From Chlorops oryzae (lineage: Eukaryota > Arthropoda > Insecta > Diptera > Chloropidae), in contig CM035808.1 in NCBI GenBank assembly GCA_020466095.1, positions 45,517,393-45,581,392 of the forward strand: 64,000 bases of DNA, read 5' to 3'. Each line of letters begins with the position of its first letter. Positions within the stretch are counted from its first letter, which is position 1. The notes below the pieces were generated by a model, which was given only the letters and a program-made list of their open reading frames with translations, ran no database searches and was not told where the DNA came from. The position numbers were made by a program, and so were the translations under genes. Shown piece after piece: positions 22,298 through 34,736 of this stretch.

Positions 22298-23771
22298 GAA
22301 TAGTAAATAAATAAAAATCACAGCTCTTGATCATTTTGACACTAGTTTGAACTAGTTTTATCCACAAAAATGGCTGAAATATATTTTTTTTGGTTTAAAT
22401 GGGTTAAGAAACGAGAGAAATATCTTAGTGAGATGGAAAAAAATTTTGTTTTAAATTTACTTTCACTGCATAAATTAAAAGCCTAATTTACATACTCATT
22501 ATTCATACTAATTGTTTTAAAGAAGCTGTTTTAAAATATTCCACTGGTTTTTTCTCTATTTCATAATCGGTACTTTTTTAGGGTTTATTTAAATTTTTTT
22601 CCACATATTCATTTCAAAATTTAATTAATTGTCAATTTTCATATCTTTTTTATTGCTCATATGGACTCATGTTGACGAGTATCTTCGAAGACACTTCCGC
22701 ACTCTTAACTCACTACCCTCTCTGTCTCTCTTCGAAGCCTTCAATTATTACTTACTTATATTTTAAAAATCGCCTTATAGAAATTTACCGATTATTTTTT
22801 TGTTCATTCTGTTTAATTTCTCACTTTAATCATTCACTTTCATTGTTTCCAGTCGCGGTTGTTGAATAATTTTTTCCCCAATTTTTCTTAGAAAATTTTT
22901 TTTCACTGCCTCGGAATGCATTCCATTGCCAACCTTTGCCGGCACGTCCAAACTGTTGCGAATGCAACAATAAACTGCAAACTGCATCCCATCGAACTAG
23001 AAATTTTTGAACCTATTAGAATGTCGCTCGCAGCTCTCTTTCGATATTTAACTCGTCGATTCATTGCACAATTCACTTTGATTTTCGCAGACAATTGCAT
23101 TTAATTGAAAAATAATTTCCCCATATGTAAAAAAGTAATAAATAAATGAATAAACCGAACGCACACAAACATACCCGAAGGTATATAATTTAAATTGCAT
23201 TTTAGCATTTTTGTTTTTTAATCAATTAGTAATTTATCACTCTCCGATTGCGATGGCACACACAGCTGATTGGGAAGAAAAAGATTTCTCTATGCTTTTT
23301 TTTTTTTTTGGTTTTGCTTTTTAACGCTGGTAACAGTTTTCAGTTCAAGTTCAAATAAGAACGCAAAGAGCGGGAAATCGGCAACGTTACCCACTGCGCA
23401 ATTATGCTCTTGACCGTTAATATTTATTTTCTCTCAAATCTTGAACCTGTTGCATTCTCAATAAACAATTTTTGCCCTTGAAATTTGTCTGACAACGAAA
23501 TAAGGACTATGCGCAGTGAGTACCATTCTCTCACAGTCTGTGATTGTACGAAAAAACCGCTTAAGTCCACTTAATGAACAAAATTAGTCATTGATGGATA
23601 TCTGGCATTAAGTGAAACTGCTCACAGAGAGCGTCATATGTAAATATATTGAGACTCTCAATCGTTTGTTTAAAGCCAAATTTCCATGAAAGTTTTAATA
23701 GTTAGGGTTACCTTTGGAAATTTAAACTGCTGTCTAATACTAAACTTTTTGATTTATAACGAAATATGGAC
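22298..23771. other. gene-free spacer
   Basis: No supported gene. Mixed AT-rich sequence; weak open frames of 60-66 codons on both strands near 22.9-23.1 kb overlap each other and are not accepted. Confidence 0.35.
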
Positions 23772-24000
23772 CATTTACTTTGAAAGTGGTGTAACTCTAT
23801 TTTTCTATATTCCGGTTCTGAGCGGCTTTGAGCGAAAATTGAAGACCGTGGGTAAAGTTAGTTTTTGGATTCGTGTTTAGCTTCCCATTCTACAGACTTC
23901 GCAGTTTTGCTGGGTGATGGCGGGTGCTGGGTTTTGGACATGCACCACTTAATATCTCGAAATAGAAAAATGGAGTTACACCACTTTCAAAGTAAACGGT
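23772..24000. mobile_element. foldback MITE with arms of about 37 bp
   Basis: Left arm begins tttactttgaaagtggtgta. The right arm is its near-perfect reverse complement ending at about 24000, with one mismatch over about 37 bp. The spacer of about 150 bp is non-coding. Confidence 0.65.
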
Positions 24001-24164
24001 ATATATGTTGGAGTGTGGTTTAACTAAGCATTATTGTTTTGATAAATTATATAGGCGCTGAAATAACTTTTTTCCAAACAAAAAGAGACCTTATAACTTT
24101 TTGAACCACGAGCGTGGCCGTTTTGTAGAGTGAACGCCTACCACCACCACACAAAGTAAGCTAT

Positions 24165-24300
24165 TGTTAGGCAGGTTGTTTACATTCTCGTATACTTTTT
24201 AATCTATTTGTAGGCAGTTCCTCTACAATCTCCTATACTTTGCAGCTATTAATAGGCAGGTGGCTTACAGTCTCGCATACTTTGTAGGCGGTAGGTACTA
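24165..24300 (+). repeat. short tandem repeat, unit about 43 bp, three copies
   Basis: 'taggcag ... tac..tctc.tatacttt' recurs at 24168, 24211 and 24253, with a partial fourth at about 24288. Units are 70-80% alike by eye. Confidence 0.55.
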
Positions 24301-24401
24301 TTGGTCGCTGGGTGTTTGTGCCACAAAGGTCAATTGGTCGTCCAACAAAATAATGGGGCAATGGAATATTGTTTCAAAGATAAGAAAAACTAGCCACGTA
24401 C

Positions 24402-24560
24402 CTTTCAAGCAGCACTGCGGTGCTGATGCTGACTTCTGATGGTGTTGAGGAAGCTGTCGAACTGTTTCCGGGATGATGTCCGATATGATGTTCGGTTATT
24501 CGAATCGATGGAAAAAACTAACGTTCGACCGCGATGACAACTAGCGAAACGAACCGAAAT
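24402..24560 (-). promoter_or_regulatory. candidate non-coding leader exon, possibly of transporter A
   Basis: On the minus strand a GC-balanced segment (ttcggttcgtttcgctag ... catcagcaccgcag) ends in a good donor, cttgaaag|gtacgtgg, at 24402/24401. Composition is unlike the AT-rich flanks and like fly 5' UTRs. The next downstream minus-strand start codon is that of transporter A, about 6.3 kb away. No TATA or initiator is convincing. An RNA read spanning 24402 to near 18.1 kb would settle it. Confidence 0.3.
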
Positions 24561-25528
24561 ACTCAAAAAAAAAAAAAACCGGGTGGAAACTATAATATTT
24601 AACACGATACTGTTCACTTATAAAACGGATGAGAGAGAATTCGTGCGACGCGATCGACTGCTGGAAACTTAAAGCGTGGAAACAACTAGTGTTGCTAATT
24701 AGCATTGCGGCAAAAAAGCCCGACCAGCTGAGCTTGAAGTGCTGCCCTTCTTTTTCCCATTTTTCGCCGCTGTCAGGGTTTCGTTGCGTAGCGACAGCGG
24801 CAAAAACGGACACTGGGAATGGGCTTGAAAGGGACGGCATTTATTTTCATGTTCTGATTTTTATGCTGAAGGCCTATGCTAAGGCAGCAATTGTAGTACC
24901 ATAAATTACTTATTGTATTTCATTTTGTAAATAAATAAAATCAATAAATAAATTCGGATTCTTTCATTTTAAACATTTTCAGAAAAATCCTAAAACTCAG
25001 TTCGAACCCATTTACTGTACGTATATTAGTTTCTGGTGTCATTTGTCATCTATAGTCATCTATAATTTAAGCAGAAGAGGACAAAAACTAGTTTACTAAA
25101 CTGCTACAAAACTAAACTAAAACTTACTAAAAATATTAAATAAAACATTTATTTAAATTAAGGAATTAAAGGGTTAATTATTTTAATTTATATAAAAAGT
25201 TCAATTTATTATTATAATTATAACTGGGGAAATTCCAATGTTGCCTTAATTGACTATCCTTAAGCTTTTTACAAATTTTAGCACATTGGACGGTTTTAAG
25301 ACATTCCCAAAATTATATTCCAAAGTTCAATAAAGCAAATTAATTCATTAATTTAATTTAATTTTTTTGTATTTAATTAATACTTAAAAGAATTATTTAT
25401 TGAAAAATTCATACAATATAAAATCTCAGTGCTTATTGCCTAGCGAAAATGAAATGAAAAATGAGACAATACTGAATGCTATTTAAATAAATGCTTATGA
25501 ACTTTTCTTCGCAAAATTGTTGAGTTTA
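24561..25528. other. gene-free spacer
   Basis: AT-rich from 24.9 kb onward; no supported gene or repeat. Confidence 0.35.
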
Positions 25529-25529
25529 A

Positions 25530-25659
25530 CCCATATACAATTACACATTTTTTTTTTTTTTTGTAGAAGAAATGTAAAATTACTTTACTATGGTACAAGA
25601 CCAGAAATATTTTATTCTCAATTGATTGTCCTCAAATGAAATTGCTGGAAACGAATGGG
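25530..25659. mobile_element. 130-bp TTAA-flanked MITE, family 2
   Basis: TTAA at 25526-25529 and 25660-25663, within the longer mirror gagtttaacccat / atgggttaaactc. Non-coding interior, not obviously the same as the 127-bp copies. Confidence 0.55.
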
Positions 25660-25744
25660 TTAAACTCTGATAGAATCATTTTTTTAAGTACACAAAAGAA
25701 GAGCATAACACGAAAACCAATGAACACATTTAATATTTTCTTAA

Positions 25745-25807
25745 CCCTTTTGCTACGGCTGGTACATAAGTACGTATAAGAGTTTTTGTGAACCAACGTG
25801 CGAAAGG
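25745..25807. mobile_element. 63-bp TTAA-flanked palindromic fragment
   Basis: TTAA at 25741-25744 and 25808-25811 with ends cccttttgc and gcgaaagg. It may be an internally deleted member of the TTAA-type MITEs. Confidence 0.45.
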
Positions 25808-26078
25808 TTAATATTATTATATCCTTATTCTAATCGTTCAATTATTGTCAGCTTTCTAACTTGGATGGAAGGAAGTTATTTCCTTAAGGCCTTGATTACT
25901 TTCGGCATAAATAAAACTAATTGTAGGTGATGTATAAAAATTCATGAAAAAATATACATGTAGGTACTTATAATACAATTACGACAGTTTCTTCTACAAT
26001 TAACCCATACACAACGAAATTCTTTTTCAGCTGCTTTTCAAAAATCTCTTATATAAAATTTTGTTCTGATCACTTTAA

Positions 26079-26205
26079 CCCTTTAACACAAAGTTTCAAA
26101 ATTTTCACCAAATAATTTTAATGATCTATAGGCATTTAGTATTTACAATATTCTTATAAATCTTTAAAATTACTATGAAAATTTTATACAGTGGGCGTTA
26201 ACTGG
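26079..26205. mobile_element. 127-bp TTAA-flanked MITE, copy 2
   Basis: TTAA at 26075-26078 and 26206-26209. Ends ccctttaacacaaag and gtgggcgttaactgg. Same length and shared interior ('ttttcaccaaataatttt') as the copy at 22.17 kb. It lies about 150 bp downstream of the transporter B stop codon, so it could fall in its 3' UTR. Confidence 0.65.
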
Positions 26206-26358
26206 TTAAATCTTAAAGAAAACAACATTCACACTTTGACTTACCGAAACGCCAACAAGCACACATCAACACATTTTGATAATTTGAGAAAAACTTTTCC
26301 TAAATTCATAATTTCTTTCGAAGTCGCTCGAAATGAGAAATCGTCCCACTGTAGTTTT

Positions 26359-28665
26359 TCAATGGCCTTCCATTGGCATGGCCGGCTTGCCCAATATCCG
26401 ACGTACGAACGATTCTGCGAACCAAAATAATAAGGCACACATCGAAAGGAAATTGATAAAATGTATAGCGAAACTGTAGCTAGTGGCGTCAGTGATAATG
26501 CCTGAAAGGAACATTTTTTGTTTGATTGTTAATTAAACATCCTATGAAGTCCTCCTATGATGCTTGCATATCCTTACCCAATACTGGTCCGAATGCCATC
26601 GAAAAGAAGAAGCTAAAAATCAATTGCATTCCCGATGCAGCCGGCAGACGTTTCAGCGGCACATAGCTGGGTATAATCAGTGGTGAGAAGATCGTACGAA
26701 AGCCCTTGCCGAAGCCGATCATTGCGAATACAGCCAATATGACATGATACGAATCGGTGAGTGTGACAATAAGACGTCCGCATGAGATCGCAATGATACC
26801 GAACGCGAACAGCACACGATTATCCAATTTGACTTTTTCCAACAGAAATGGTGCCGTGAAACGCACAATGATATCAACGCCAGCCAACAAAGACATGGCC
26901 AATGATATCTGCTTATTCTCGTAGCCATAGCTGTTCAGTATAAATGGCGTTAGCACCGAGAAATTCATTTCACCGAACATCATCACGGTCATGCCCATGG
27001 CCAGATTAACAAATGTAAAATCGCGCAACAAATCCAAATCGAAGAATTTTACCACCTTCTGTCCAAATGTCATTTTGCTCTTTGCCTCCTCTTCGGCTAG
27101 TTCTGCTGCTTTCATTCGTTCGGCCTCTTGTCGTATCTCGTCGTCGGTGATTTTCTGTAATAGAGCACGCTCTTCTGCGCACGTGCAACGGAATTCGTCC
27201 GGCTGCGTTGAATAGACACTCGCTTTACTCGCGTAACGTTCGCGATTCTCACGTTCGCGATAAAAATAATTCGACTTATGTTGTTGATGATGATTATGAT
27301 GATGATGATCATGGTGGACGGGACCTTTCGCAACACCGCCAGCAATAGCACCAGCAGTGGTATGATGGCCACCGCCACTGCCACTGCCGTCGATGTCTTC
27401 GCGACTCTTTATGGACACTTGACGTAATAAGTTGTGGCGAATTCTTGAGCCCTTCTCCGAGGCGAGTGACATTTTCGAGCCGAACCAACCGTCATTGGCA
27501 CGCGCAAGCATCGGTGTACCCGGATCGATGATCTCATAGCCCGGCTGGTCGGGGTCATCGTCATTGAAGAGATACTGCGATGAGAATATGCTACGACGCT
27601 TCAGTTTCTGACTACGACAATATTTACACTCGTACTCGGGGTCGACATTTAACTTTTCGGTTAGGACTTCTTTCTCGTTCTTTTCGGCATCCTTGGCGGG
27701 TTTCTTCACATGCCACAAGACCGGCTGTAGTGTGATGGCGCAGAGTACGGCATTCAATGCAATCGCCGAATAGATTAATATCGTGCCTTGTGTACCGTAG
27801 TAGACCAAGAAGAATGTCGAGACATATGGAAAGAAGATCGGTCCGAGTCCTGTAATGGTCCACGCATAGCCTGTGGCACGTCGTCGTCGGACTTTGAAGT
27901 AAGTGTTAACTGCCAGCGAGTTAGCTGCCATACATAGACCTAGGCCAATGCCTGATAAATGGAATTTTATTATATTATTTATTTTTTTTTTTTTGAAATA
28001 TATTTTCTTTTTATCATCTTTAGACGAAATGTAATAGAAGTTCATTGGACCTACCATAAATGCAGGAGAACGCGATTATATATTGCACGAAGGACTGACA
28101 AAATGCGGAAACAAATACGCCAACAAAGACAAATAAACTGCCTGTGAGTGACACCTGTCGAAATGTGAATCGCCGGAACGTGGCTCCGTTTACGATGCCT
28201 ACGAAAAAAAAGGGGAAAGGCAAAATTTTATTTCATTTGAATTTAATTTAATTTTTTTTTTTTTTTTCTTTATTGACCCACCTATGAGAGACGATAACGC
28301 CATAACGGTGTTTATGATTGTCGTTATTTGCTTCGCATTGAATCCTAAACTTATCAAACGTTGTCTGTAAATAAATCCATACTGCTGCAATGGCGGGAAT
28401 ACGGAAAACTGCGAGGGGGAAGAGAGGTACAATTGAATAAAAAAAATTTTGAATTTGAAGGCGTAAAATTTCTTCCACCTACATTGCTAAATCCTGCAGC
28501 TAGGCAAACGACCCAGCCCCAGCCACCATCGGGAGCAACAAAGTCCGGCCCCAAATCACTTTTGTCACGACGTTTTGGCTTTTTGACCGCTGCAGCCGGT
28601 CGGGTTGTTTCATTATAGATTTTGACATTGTTCTTCTCGGTGAGTACGGGTTTGTCGACAGCCAT
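26359..28665 (-). CDS. monocarboxylate-transporter-like MFS protein B (SLC16 family), five exons
   Basis: Exons in transcript order: 28665-28483, 28408-28282, 28198-28055, 27951-26578, 26501-26359 (stop TGA). 656 aa, intact. TM1 signature PDGGWGWVV (about 45-53). Exon 2 gives FSVFPPLQQYGFIYRQRL. The second signature is YFKVRRRRATGYAW (169-182). The TM8 pair is D511/R515. The last exon encodes the final helix and ends PMPMEGH. The cytosolic loop (about 230-450) contains CKYC (260-263), FSSQYLF, a PGTPMLARANDGW block, a His tract (364-376, nine His in 13 residues) and CTCAEERALL (407-416). Introns are 74, 83, 103 and 76 nt with consensus borders. Exons 2 and 5 have the same lengths as in A (127) and C (143). 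Expected to act at the plasma membrane as a monocarboxylate or related solute carrier; substrate unknown. Confidence 0.96.
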
Positions 28666-30299
28666 TTTTTTATTTTTTTATTAATTTTTATTTAATGTGT
28701 CCACGGAGGGTTGTTCGTTTTATGACAAGGCCTTCTAAAAAGAAAGAAAGAACATAATTTAAGAATAAATTATATCAGATAAATTTTGATCAAAGGAATT
28801 TTTTTCCAAACGAATGGAATTATTTTATTATTGAATTATTATTTTTAGCTTACCTATAATTTAGCAATTATAAAGCCAGATTTTCCGCTTTTAATGACAA
28901 TTTTTTTTATTTAATTTTAATTTAACTCCAATAATTCTTTGAGGTTTTTTTTTTGGATTTTTGTTGTTTTGAAGACTTAATTAATTGATAAATAGAAATG
29001 ATTTTGTTGAAATCAGTGGCGAGGATGGGGAAAGAGGAAGAAGGCGCGGGGATATTTATCCAACAATGGTAAAAATTGGAAAGCATTCTAAGCTTGCAAT
29101 AAAGACTAGGTTCGACTATTCCTATGAAGAAAACAGAATCGCAGCAGTGGTGTGGATGTGGGTGACGGGAAAAAGGAGAGAGATTTCTAACAATAATAAA
29201 ATATATTTATCATTATGAGTCTATTTCTATGAAGAAAACGGAGTCGCAAGATGTGCCATAAACAGTGCTGCCAGTACTTTGGTGTAGCTTTTCCCTCGAA
29301 TAAATTCCGCAAAAATCTTTCGCCCAATTTTTGATGAACAAATGTTTAAGAAAATAAAAACCCTTTTAAACATTTGAAGCGATTTTTGGTTAAAATAAAA
29401 TCCAAAAAATCCTTCATACATAATTAGAAAATGTCTTCATAATGCGCCATCACTGCCCATAACTTTTTCCCCATTTCCCCACGCAAATTTCCCCTCGGAA
29501 TCCTTTAGTTATGTGATAAGAAAGGTGTAAAGAAGGAAAACTTATTCTCTTCTCCTGCCCTTCTCGACTACTTGGTCGACTATTTCGAAAGAAAAAATTG
29601 TAGGTGGAAATTAGCGGGCAAACCGACATTGGATTTAGTCATTTTAAATCTATCCCTACCCAGGAGGGCCTAACTAGATTACACTGACTCCTTACCCAGT
29701 AACGATGACTAGGGGCGCCACAGGCGTGCTCAGTGTACCCATTTGACATTTTCAAAATCTTTTTTCGTGACTCGGCGCCATCTTCTTCTCATCGAAAACC
29801 ACAGCCCGAGACTCTCACGAGCGGTCCCCTGTGGATCAAGGACGATCTTACCAGCCGAGGGGCTTCTCATCTCCGCTGTGCTATGTCAATCTGGCAAATA
29901 TTAAACGAATAAAATTCAACTGTTGAAGGTTAGGCTAGGGTCCGCGGGTGCACCATACCCGTAACCGTCCGAACACAGTTCCCTTGCGGGATGAGGAAAA
30001 AACTACAGTTCGAAAAAATCCAGCCACTATGAAATTTATATTTATAGAAATTTCTCTAATATCCCCTTGTGAAACGCTTCTGCCTCGTACAATAAAAAAA
30101 AAATCTCTTCGTTTCTATACCTTCGCAATTATCGAAAACTATTTTTGAATCTCTTTTAAAATGACGCGATTTTAATGACAATTTTTTTTTACTTATGTCA
30201 ACGTCGCTTGCGTGCGTGCGATTTTTTAATACAAAAAAGTATTATTTTTTTTTTCAATTCATTTCCAAAATGTTTCGAGCTTAAGACCTGGAAATATAG
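28666..30299. other. upstream region of transporter B and spacer
   Basis: Contains poly-T runs, then a GC-richer block at about 29.64-29.99 kb that resembles neither neighbour and may be an old transposon piece. 'ctatgaagaaaacagaatcgc' near 29.12 kb and a similar phrase near 29.23 kb form a short direct repeat. No gene supported. Confidence 0.35.
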
Positions 30300-30301
30300 T
30301 A

Positions 30302-30469
30302 GGGGTATTCACAAAGGCATGTTAAAAACGTTGGAAAGTGGGAAAATCGGAAAATTGCGACTTCTTAAAAAATTTTAATCTCTTTTTTGGATCTTGCACA
30401 ACATTTTAAGCAGCTAAAATTTTCCGATTTTCCGACTTTACTATTTTCCGACGCCCTTGTGAATACCCC
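30302..30469. mobile_element. 168-bp MITE with TA flanks
   Basis: TIRs ggggtattcacaaaggc and gcccttgtgaatacccc are inverted, with TA at 30300-30301 and 30470-30471. A longer TAG-type duplication is not excluded, so the superfamily (Tc1/mariner or PIF/Harbinger-like) is open. Confidence 0.65.
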
Positions 30470-30471
30470 TA

Positions 30472-31674
30472 GTTTCTTTCGGATTGCGTGTTTAAAATAC
30501 AAACCAGTCAGTCGATTTATTGTAACCGAAGTTTTTTTTTTTTGTTTGTTTGCTGTGAGTTTCTCGAGAATCTTGCCTAATTGAAGTGGTAGCGGCGTGA
30601 ATTTTAAAAGCGGCTGACGTCACAAAGTTTTTCGAAGAAATTTTAGCAAATTACTTTTTTCCTGTTAATATTTTTCCACATTCAAAAGAAAAAAAGTGCT
30701 CGACAATCGAAGGAATGTGAAAACCGATAGCACCCTATAATTATCATAATTGCAGCAATGTTTGATCAATCTTCGGAGAAACCACAAACGATAGGATTTT
30801 ACAAGAAGAGCGCAACGAAATGAAGATGTGACAATCTGAGCCGCAGATGGTGACAAAAGAATTGCGATAGAATATCGAAAGAAAATCGATGATATGTTAT
30901 AATAAAGAAGCTGTCAAGTCATTGACATGACAGGGCTAGTTGAAGGGTTAACTGGGACAGGGTGCATAAGGGACTTGTTCCAAATTAGGTCATCTAAGCT
31001 GAGTGAGTCAGTGAATTTTATTGAAAAGTTCTTCACTGGAGAATACTGCGCCGCTCTTATTGGAAGCAAAAATTGAAAGGCACTTCAAGTGGACATTTTT
31101 TCACGTCATACTGTTTTAGGTGTCTTCTATCGAAACTGGTATTCGTAATATTCGAGTAGATACTTTCAATGCACAAACATATGCCTGCAATTTTGAATTC
31201 TGATCACGCTTGTTTTTGACACTTTAGACTTTGTTTAAAAACCACAAATGTTTATTTATAGCCTCTAATGGTAAAAAATTGAATGCCAAAAATCGGAATA
31301 TTAAAATTTAGAGAAAGAATTGGAAGGTATTTTTTTGGGTTAACCAGAATTTGATGAGAATTATTGCATTTTGATATGGAAAAATAATCATGTGAATGAA
31401 CCCAGCTCAAAAAATACCGTTATAAATAATTTGGCAATTTATTTTGAACATAAAACAAACATAAACGCTTTGGCAGAAGCGATTTAAACGGGAACGACTT
31501 TACCTGATTGCATTGATCGATCATACGCAGGAAAAGGATTATTTTAAAGCTCCCGAGAAAATAGAATCTTCTTGAAAAATACTCGATAACTGTTACGTAA
31601 ATTGTTAACAAAATTTTGACTACGGTTGCTTGATAAATGTAGCAAATCCCCGTCATCATTTTTGCTAGATTGTC
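30472..31674. other. gene-free spacer
   Basis: No supported gene or repeat. Confidence 0.35.
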
Positions 31675-31970
31675 TACAGGTCAATTTTAAATCGATCTCG
31701 AACAGTATGGCCGAGAATTAAGTTGCGCACTTACTTATGGCTATAACTCGTAAAAAGTTTAATATTATATTTTCCTGTCTATGACAATGTTTTAGCCTTA
31801 GATATGGAGAAAATAGCTCTAGTAATAATTGACCCGAAGAAACTGAAGTAGTAGGTAAAAATAGCAGAACTTTCAAAAATGTAATAATTTTTTCACATTT
31901 TTTTTACCATTTCTGACCTGAAGCTCATAAGTCGGTAAGCATTTTTTAAGGCGAAAGAAACTCCATAAAC
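31675..31970 (-). repeat. dispersed repeat family R3, copy 3
   Basis: On the minus strand it carries 'ttctcggccatac' and 'gtgcgcaacttaattc'-type phrases in the same order as copies 1 and 2, plus the 'gatcgatttaaaattgacc' end shared with copy 2. Non-coding. Confidence 0.45.
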
Positions 31971-34080
31971 GATGGAATGGACGGTTGTTGCGGGATACGC
32001 GGCGTTGCAAGGGGAAGAAATGTAGCTGCTTCCATTGAATCAATGTATTGAATTGTATTCAAATGGAAGCAGCCCAATTTATTCTTCGCGGATCGCCTGA
32101 AAAGCTGAAACATTATACGGAACAACCGTCCGTTGTTACGTTGCTTAAATGCAGGAAAATTAAAATCGGACTAAGTCTAAAGAGAAATCTCCTATTAGAT
32201 AAGGGCCCAAAACAGCAACGAAACCGTTCCTGTTCCGCAAGTATTTGCACGTGCGTTTGAATGTCTCCCAGAAAGGAGTGCCCAAACGTGACAGTCATTA
32301 TCCTCGACAGAGTCTGCTAAACGATTGCACAAAATCGAAGAGACACATAAGCTCACTGCGTTGTGGCCGTTAAATGAAGAAAGTGGAAAACCTTACTGAA
32401 GTGTTGCTGTTATTGTGGGTATGGGAACGATCATGTTGAGACTCAATACGGGTACACGCATGAAACGAAAAGAAAAAGAGAAAAAACCGCAAAACGAATG
32501 TGGTATTTTGCAGAACTTAAAAGCCGATTTAATGGCTCTGGCTCTTAAGAGATTTTGGGAGTGGATATGGCTATATGGTTAGTGATTATCAGCATTTCAG
32601 TCCAAAATTAAATAAAAAATCGGAAAGTCTATTTTATGGCTTCGGGTGAGAGAGAATAATGACTTGGCATAAGACCAAAGTATTCGTATCAATCAATTCC
32701 CTCAACAAAATACCCATTGCTCTTATCTTATCTTTTATTTTATTTATTTTTTTGTTTTTTTTATATTTATTTTCTATTTTATTCTGATTGAAAATTGTTT
32801 TGATTAGTCAGCAAAAAAAAGTGACAATCTTTCATTGCTTCAAATTATTTCGTATTTCCCCTGAAATTTGTGGGTTTCTCTTGGTTCAAGTTCAATGGTT
32901 AAAACAGTAAAAAATAAAAATAAAAAAAAATAAAAATATTCAAAATATTCAAAATAAATGTGGATTAAAACGAAGCCATAAACACTCTTATAGAGAAAGC
33001 ACAAAAGACTAATGAGTAAAATAAAACAAAGTCGAGGCGAAAACAAAAACCCCGTGAATGTGTGTTCTCCGAAAATAACTCAATGGTTATAATTATAGCA
33101 ATCCGATTCTCGGTTTTTGCAAATAATAAACTTGTTTCTGCCGCTGATGTTCCGATCTTTTATGTTTTGGTCTCTCGTCTCCGTTTCAACACTGTTCCAT
33201 TTGACTTTATTTATGACCTAAGCTGACTGAAAGCGACAAACACGCACACGCATCGGCACGGTCTTACATGAGGGACTTTACATGGCAGAATGCAACAAAA
33301 TGTCATTTTAAACGCATGCCTTAATGATCTTAAGAACTTAATTTGTATTCCTTTCGAGCAAGCGCGAGAACAGACAAAAAAAAAAAATATGCAAATTCCT
33401 ATAAAGCAAATTTTTCAGAAATCCCACTATTTTTATGGTCCATATTCGAAACTTAAGTCTTAAGAACTCTGATTTTATTTTAATCACATAAAAAATTTTA
33501 TGAATAAAAAGAACCTTTCGCCTAGGACTCGATAAGAACCTGTAGTTCGGGATTTCAATCGAAAAGATCGCCGATCTTGCGTGGCTCATTTGGCTCATGT
33601 TGGATGTGCGACCATGGAATGGCATGAAGCATGATGGAATACTTGGGTGCCAAAAAACTTTCTTCGAGGCAACTAAATTATTATCAGTGTTAAAATACAT
33701 GAAAATTTTTGTCAATTCATTTGGTGTTGCTTCAACTTATGGTTTGAAAATTATCAATGTCTCAGTCTGCTCCCTTTTGCTACTCTTCTGATTAAATTTT
33801 TCGTTTTGCAAAACCAAAAAAAATTTTTATGAAAATTGTGTCACATCGTGACGAAAAACTTTAACGAAAACAGTAGAAAACGGCTTCAATATTTTTTAAT
33901 TTCATTTATTTAGTTAACTTATAATCTGCTCATTTCTATTTCCTTTTTATATAGGTACTACTTTTTAAGTTAACCCTGCTTTGTATATAGTCGGATTTTA
34001 TTCGAATATGTATTTTCATTTAAAAAAAAAAAAAAAATTTGTTTAGTAATTTCAGATTCGTTTTACTCTACCCGAAACTA
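31971..34080. other. gene-free spacer
   Basis: AT-rich with poly-A/T tracts; short frames near 32.1 and 33.5 kb lack splice or domain support. Confidence 0.35.
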
Positions 34081-34088
34081 GTCTAATC

Positions 34089-34728
34089 TAGGGATGGGCA
34101 AAAGGGGAAAATACATCGATATATACGATATATCGATTTATTTAAAAAGCATCGAAATTGAAACGATACTATCGGGGGAGAAATATCGAGTTTTCGATAT
34201 ATCGACATTATAAATACCAATTAAAAATGACTATTGTACTAAAATACGGTACAGTGTACCTTCTGCTTAAGGAGAACCCTCCTAAGCGGACACTATTCCA
34301 AACTGACAGATTTCAGGATTTCTAGTGCTCCTGCTTCTCAAATTTTTCCTTTTAAGCGAACACCTCTGTTAAGCGGTAAGATCTTTCGGTCCCGTAGGTA
34401 TTTGCTTAAGACAGAGTACACTGTACATATTTTAGACAAAATTGGAGTGTACAAAAGGACGTTTTCGAGTTCTCAGATGGAATGATAAGATATGATACGA
34501 TAAAATAAGACATGAACGATTAAAATGCCGCTTTATGTCCAAGAGAAATAAGTGTGAAGCACATGTTTACAACGACAGACAGACATATACAAAATATCGC
34601 TTTCAATGTCGGGGAAAAGTATATCGATGTACGATATATAGCCGAGCAAAAATATCGGCATAAATTTTCGATATATCGTTTTAAAAATATCGATGTTTTG
34701 ATATATCGATGTTTTTTGCCCATCCCTA
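34089..34728. mobile_element. 640-bp hAT-type MITE with perfect 8-bp target duplication
   Basis: Flanked by GTCTAATC at 34081-34088 and 34729-34736. TIRs tagggatgggcaaaa and ttttgcccatcccta are perfect inverted copies. An 8-bp duplication and this end sequence are typical of hAT elements. Both arms carry many 'atatatcgat' motifs in inverted order, so the element can fold. Non-coding and therefore non-autonomous. Confidence 0.88.
34252..34423. mobile_element. 172-bp Tc1/pogo-type MITE nested in the hAT MITE
   Basis: TA at 34250-34251 and 34424-34425. Ends cagtgtaccttctgcttaag and cttaagacagagtacactg are inverted with small mismatches. Internal 'taagcgga' motifs also occur in the related fragment at 35.29 kb. 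It inserted into the hAT MITE and is younger. Confidence 0.75.
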
Positions 34729-34736
34729 GTCTAATC

